Shown piece by piece: positions 62,001 through 64,000 of a stretch of DNA of 64,000 nt. The position numbers were made by a program, and so were the translations under genes. Under the pieces are notes generated by a model. The model was given only the letters and a program-made list of their open reading frames with translations, ran no database searches and had not been told where the DNA came from. The stretch's first letter is position 1. Each line of letters begins with the position of its first letter. The DNA comes from Pithys albifrons albifrons (lineage: Eukaryota > Chordata > Aves > Passeriformes > Thamnophilidae), in assembly GCF_047495875.1 (NCBI RefSeq), contig NC_092480.1, positions 3,782,001-3,846,000 of the forward strand, given 5' to 3'.

Positions 62001-63571
62001 AAAATAAAATTTATATGGTTTCTGAAAGCTTTTGTAGAGCCTAAAGGCCTTGAGCAATGCAAGCTGTTCAGGACTCACGGGTGAGGAGGTGCTGGAGCCT
62101 GGGCTGCAGTAATGGCCTGGCTGGCAGGGTCCTTCTGGCTCTGCCAGCCCAGACTTGCTGCAGAACATTCCTGCTGGGCAGGGCTTGCAGGAACCTGCCC
62201 CCACCACATCTGTGTAGGTTCCCTGCACAGAAAGAACCACTCAATGCCCCTGCCAAGGCACTGGAAGTCTGCTGCAAATTACTGTTTGAGGAACAAGTCC
62301 TTATCTGATCTTACCACTGGACATGGGAGAGGAAAGGTACTTCCAGAAAGGCAAAAATGCCCTTTGGGACAGTCCTGGGGTGCAGCCAGGCCTGGCTCAT
62401 TGCAGAATGTGCCCTCTGGACAGTCCCTACAATGGGACTGGGCACGGCCCTGAGGAGAGAACATGGAAAGGACTTGGCAGGTGTGGGGTGTGACTGCTCA
62501 CCATGTGAACAAAGAAGGTTTGCACATTCTGCCAGCTGCCAGGGACTCCCTGCTAGAAAATAAACCCCCTGAAGGAAATGACTTGCACTCCAAATGCAGT
62601 AGATTTGGGGTGTCTGAACAGCACTTAGAAGCACTAAAGCAGTGGCAGGCACAGCCCTGACCTTTCAGCAGGGAGACACACCCCCCCACCCCTGCAGGGC
62701 CAAAGCCTCTGCAACTCTCTTCTAAATCTGCATTATCCAAGAAAACTTCATCCAAACTGCCAGATGAGCTACAGACAACAGGCCTGGCCTGATGGCTCTG
62801 ATGTCCTGACCCAAAGGTTCTTATCTGCACAGGGTTCTTCTATTGCAGGGTAAGAGCAAAGGAGGTGGGGACGACTCAACTTAGCAGAAGTCCCAAGTCC
62901 CTCTTTTTAAGCCTCATGAATTTCTCTTCACATATTTTACAGTTTCCAAAGGCTCTGATGACCCCTCAGGTTCCTACACACTGAATACTGACACACTCAC
63001 AGGCTGGAAGCTGCCAAGGGGACATGGCTCTGGCTTGAAAGCTCCCACTAAGGAGTAATGCCCCTCCATCACCACTTGCTGAAGAGCACTCTTGGCACCT
63101 CCTGTGCAGTAGTAACCAGGCTCACAAGGTCCTGAGGGATCCTGGCTGTTTGTCCCATCACAATACAGGCTGTGGAGGGAAAACCAAAAACCTTGGATAG
63201 CAATAATGTCTTTTTTTTCACTGAATATCACAGTCCTAAACAAAAACAATCCCTGAAGTCTACCTGGAGCTTTAGAGACCTGATTCCTGTTTGAAAGAAG
63301 TTACAGAGCCCTCTGTAAGAGGCTGAGGGTAAGGATGGGCTGTGGCTGTGGCCAAATTTGAGGGTTGAACAATCCCTTTGCAATGGGACAGATCTGAGCT
63401 GTCATCTCTGGGTAACACTCACCCAGGTGGGCAGTCCAAGCACTCCTGGAGGCTCCTCAGCCCACTGAGGTTGCTGTAAGTTCCTGGGGGGCAGGGGACA
63501 GGTGAGGGACAGCCAGGTGGGCAGTATGACCCAGCAGGACACACATCTCCTGTCACACCATCTGTGGGCAG
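24394..63571 (-). CDS. Giant ephrin-receptor-like/GCC2-GCC3 repeat membrane protein (67 exons, 5' end outside window)
   Basis: No symbol recognised. The hand-built model has 67 exons from 63571 down to a TAG at 24394-24396. It totals 10,266 nt, exactly 3,421 codons plus stop, and all 66 junctions keep frame. The order is: about 2,600 residues with about 94 C-x2-G-x2-C motifs (CPPGHYC type); an EGF-like and Cys-rich segment; a cupredoxin-like domain; one transmembrane helix; and a cytoplasmic tail of about 460 residues. The repeats match the Ephrin_rec_like (GCC2_GCC3) class, which is typically extracellular and disulfide-bonded. N-glycosylation sequons such as NQT, NYS and NAS are scattered through the ectodomain. 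The signal peptide and first exons lie beyond 64,000. Function is unknown; adhesion or receptor roles are inference only. The exon lists are in the block entries that follow. Splice calls were by eye. Confidence 0.85.
25251..25368. repeat. 118-bp duplicated segment, copy 1
   Basis: Begins 'attgcctctgagtggggctg' and ends 'tacagaggaacag'. It matches 27411-27528 with four substitutions and no indel, about 97% identity. In my model it lies in the intron between 25408 and 24663. Confidence 0.95.
26089..29063 (-). other. Large intron in the tail of the giant gene
   Basis: A 2,975-bp intron. The flanking exons join in phase without anything between. It contains one copy of a 118-bp duplicated segment (27411-27528). 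No other feature is recognised. Confidence 0.7.
27411..27528. repeat. 118-bp duplicated segment, copy 2
   Basis: Direct-orientation partner of 25251-25368, offset by exactly 2,160 bp. The sequences flanking the two copies do not match each other. It lies in the large tail intron. Confidence 0.95.
28950..31735 (-). CDS. Giant gene, cytoplasmic tail, proximal part (exons 57-63)
   Basis: Exons 31660-31735, 31124-31211, 30757-30935, 30380-30521, 29865-30052, 29688-29766 and 29064-29201. The tail opens with a helical, charged stretch ([16 protein letters not shown]), then a serine run encoded by AGC repeats. It continues with [20 protein letters not shown], a Cys/His-bearing stretch ([18 protein letters not shown]), an acidic linker and [21 protein letters not shown] recognise no kinase or other named domain. 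The acceptor at 31211 lacks a good polypyrimidine tract. The donor at 30757 could instead lie a few codons earlier (GTCAGT). Frame closes either way. Confidence 0.72.
31158..31172. repeat. Coding (GCT)5 / (AGC)5 trinucleotide run
   Basis: Five tandem units that encode consecutive serines in the cytoplasmic tail exon 31124-31211. Confidence 0.85.
31895..32057 (-). CDS. Giant gene, transmembrane exon (exon 56)
   Basis: A single exon encodes the only convincing transmembrane helix in the window-encoded protein: [20 protein letters not shown], about residues 2942-2961. It is followed by a basic patch (KGWKPRWRS) that fits the positive-inside rule. This makes the protein type I, with the repeats outside. 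The exon then gives [13 protein letters not shown] and a phase-2 donor. Confidence 0.85.
32726..34357 (-). CDS. Giant gene, cupredoxin-like membrane-proximal domain (exons 52-55)
   Basis: Exons 34225-34357, 33614-33766, 33127-33253 and 32726-32937, about residues 2734-2941. The pattern is beta-rich: [18 protein letters not shown], then [20 protein letters not shown], then [20 protein letters not shown] and TVNEGNVSC. An 'aGDtv.F.l...H' strand followed by a 'GtYvF' hairpin is what cupredoxin-fold domains show. The usual type-1 copper cysteine after the GxYxF strand is absent (RDS there), so copper binding is doubtful. Fold assignment is an inference. Confidence 0.65.
34609..36536 (-). CDS. Giant gene, EGF-like and Cys-rich segment (exons 49-51)
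   Basis: Exons 36391-36536, 35609-35736 and 34609-34741, about residues 2598-2733 of the window-encoded part. The first reads [20 protein letters not shown], then a GYVYYDERG segment and DQDC: an EGF-like pattern followed by an acidic linker. The next gives [10 protein letters not shown] and [20 protein letters not shown], then [17 protein letters not shown]. The cysteine pattern differs clearly from the preceding repeats. I know of no exact domain name for the second half. Joins are phase 0, 2 and 0. Confidence 0.8.
35168..35218 (+). repeat. CR1 3'-terminal remnant
   Basis: Reads 'gacctttaagtcccttccaa', then 'cccaaaccattatgtgatga'. This is a clear CR1 3' end, in an intron of the giant gene and in the opposite orientation to it. 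Confidence 0.85.
37374..40507 (-). CDS. Giant gene, repeat block E, end of the repeat region (exons 42-48)
   Basis: Exons 40362-40507, 39912-40037, 39356-39526, 38980-39204, 38456-38582, 37945-38144 and 37374-37586. They hold the last recognisable motifs (CAAGYFC, CPPGHWC, CPPGYHC, CSPGYYC, CKPGYEC, CPRGHYC). Motif spacing loosens here, and the exon at 40362 has a partly degenerate repeat. Donors GTTAGT and GTTTGA are used at the first two exons. Confidence 0.83.
37655..37725. repeat. TA/TG-rich simple repeat
   Basis: An irregular tatg/tata run in the intron between exons 37374 and 37945. Confidence 0.8.
41016..47174 (-). CDS. Giant gene, repeat block D (exons 32-41)
   Basis: Exons 46983-47174, 45846-45995, 45613-45716, 44944-45161, 43186-43406, 42876-43022, 42066-42230, 41717-41868, 41346-41514 and 41016-41124. 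Repeats continue (CYAGYFC, CPAGYFC, CHSGYHC, CDPGYVC, CPRGFYC, CPVGRYC, CSEGFYC, CLPGHFC). The phases include 0, 1 and 2 at equivalent repeat positions. The 1.5-kb intron 43407-44943 shows no extra exon, and the frame closes without one. The 41016 donor is GTTATG, weak but required by phase. Confidence 0.83.
47240..47350. repeat. Poly-T and AT-rich tract
   Basis: A run of about 17 T followed by nearly pure A/T sequence. It fills most of the short intron between exons 47361 and 46983. Confidence 0.8.
47361..53048 (-). CDS. Giant gene, repeat block C (exons 22-31)
   Basis: Exons 52815-53048, 52265-52362, 51498-51675, 51024-51251, 50743-50829, 50407-50580, 49505-49660, 48739-48859, 48157-48374 and 47361-47612. 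The same Cys/Gly repeat continues (CLAGFYC, CPEGFYC, CMPGWFC, CQAGTFC, CLPGWFC, CFPGYYC). The 51498-51675 exon uses a CAAAG acceptor. Intron 47175-47360, just left of this block, is a short, very AT-rich spacer with a poly-T run. Confidence 0.83.
49764..49794. repeat. 15-bp tandem duplication
   Basis: 'ctacaatagtcccag' occurs twice in a row in an intron of the giant gene. Confidence 0.85.
52400..52450 (+). repeat. CR1 3'-terminal remnant
   Basis: Reads 'attgatgatccttgtggatc', then 'ccttccaactc' and 'atattctgtgattctg'. It is the best-preserved CR1 tail in the window, lies just right of the 52265-52362 exon, and is antisense to the gene. Confidence 0.88.
53195..57974 (-). CDS. Giant gene, repeat block B (exons 13-22)
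   Basis: Exons 57795-57974, 57223-57339, 56734-56883, 55712-55927, 54808-54912, 54579-54723, 54264-54478, 54069-54168, 53195-53361 and 52815-53048 (the last straddles the left edge of this block). Motifs include CSAGFYC, CPSGFYC, CPRGFYC, CAEGFWC, CPGGYYC and CPEGHYC. The exon at 54069-54168 is preceded on its own strand by a (TTTC)5 run directly before the AG acceptor. The exon 57223 donor (GTACGT) splits a threonine codon. Confidence 0.85.
54173..54192. repeat. (GAAA)5 microsatellite at a splice acceptor
   Basis: Five GAAA units on +, which read as (TTTC)5 on the gene strand. It ends 2 bases before the acceptor trinucleotide of exon 54069-54168 and serves as its polypyrimidine tract. Confidence 0.9.
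58141..58334. repeat. 97-bp tandem duplication
   Basis: Two adjacent copies, 58141-58237 and 58238-58334, each starting 'acagttctccatgcagtgat'. They differ at about six positions (about 94% identity). It lies in the intron between exons 57795 and 58618. Confidence 0.95.
58618..63571 (-). CDS. Giant gene, repeat block A (exons 1-12 of the window)
   Basis: Exons 63423-63571, 63001-63169, 62315-62449, 62079-62222, 61788-61989, 61560-61700, 60870-61052, 60422-60493, 60050-60176, 59681-59820, 59136-59339 and 58618-58767. The first exon begins in phase 0, so an upstream partner must exist. Typical motifs are CPAGSYC, CEPGYYC, CPKGHFC, CPPGFYC and CAAGYYC, alternating with [12 protein letters not shown] stretches. 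The exon at 60422-60493 has only 24 codons. Exon 11 has one motif with serine in place of the usual glycine (CPVSHFC). No stops or frameshifts. Confidence 0.85.
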
Positions 63572-64000
63572 CTGAAGTTGGAACAGGCATCATTCCAAAA
63601 ACAGGGTAAATGAGGTTGAAATATTTAAGGCATCAGATTGATGTGGACAATAAAGGAAAAAAAAAGAGATACAAACTCTGTTCTAAAGAGAACAGACAAC
63701 AGGGAAACGCAGCAAACGCCAAAAGAATACAGGACAGTGTTTGTTTTTCCAGCAGCAATCCCACTGTGATTCACACCCACTGAACCCTTTACCTGGTGAC
63801 CTTCTAGTTAAGGGGTGCCAGTGTTGAGAGGGGAAAACATGACATCACTACACCCCCTTTGAGGGCAGCACAAGTGTCCTCATGCCATAAACTTGAGTGT
63901 GAGCAGCACTAAATTGTGACTTTTGAAGTCACTGGGTTAATAAAAAAAACACAGTGGGGGGGAAAAAAACCCAAAACCAAACCACAGTGGAGAATAGTTA
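63572..64000 (-). other. Intron of the giant gene at the window edge
   Basis: No coding signal. The exon at 63423-63571 starts in phase 0, after a pyrimidine-poor acceptor reading 'caacttcag'. A further upstream exon must lie beyond 64,000. Confidence 0.6.

Noticed and set aside
25400..63571. Several separate GCC2/GCC3 genes in tandem rather than one
   Set aside because: All junctions stay in phase across the whole span. I saw no internal stop, signal peptide, transmembrane segment or polyadenylation signal before the exon at 31895.

Overview
The window looks like nuclear DNA of a bird. It has spliced vertebrate genes with short introns, canonical GT..AG junctions and several degraded CR1-type LINE 3' ends, and it has low repeat content. 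The species cannot be read from the sequence. CR1 also occurs in turtles and crocodilians, so 'bird' is an inference from CR1 plus compactness.

Positions 1-12,985 (+ strand) hold the last 16 coding exons and the 3' UTR of a P-type ATPase alpha subunit. I identify it as ATP12A, the non-gastric H+/K+-ATPase catalytic subunit. The gene enters the window at membrane segment M3 and ends at 12,493. A polyadenylation signal lies at 12,963.

Positions about 12,990-23,800 look intergenic. I find no credible gene there, only a 32-bp tandem array, a CR1 remnant and simple repeats.

Positions about 23,800-63,571 (- strand) hold one giant gene, tail to tail with ATP12A, whose 5' end lies beyond the right edge. 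I reconstructed 67 coding exons by hand. Every junction is phase-compatible, and the total is 10,266 nt (3,421 codons plus stop). The product is a type I membrane protein. Its enormous ectodomain carries about 94 C-x2-G-x2-C motifs of the ephrin-receptor-like / GCC2-GCC3 kind. This is followed by a Cys-rich EGF-like segment, a cupredoxin-like membrane-proximal domain, one transmembrane helix and a cytoplasmic tail of about 460 residues with no domain I recognise. I cannot attach a gene symbol to it. It is the main candidate for a poorly described system in this window.

The two genes share no evident pathway. ATP12A exchanges H+ for K+ at epithelial surfaces. The giant protein is probably a surface or adhesion-type receptor, but nothing in the sequence ties it to the pump. 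Splicing and domain calls were made by eye from sequence and family knowledge; no database search was run.
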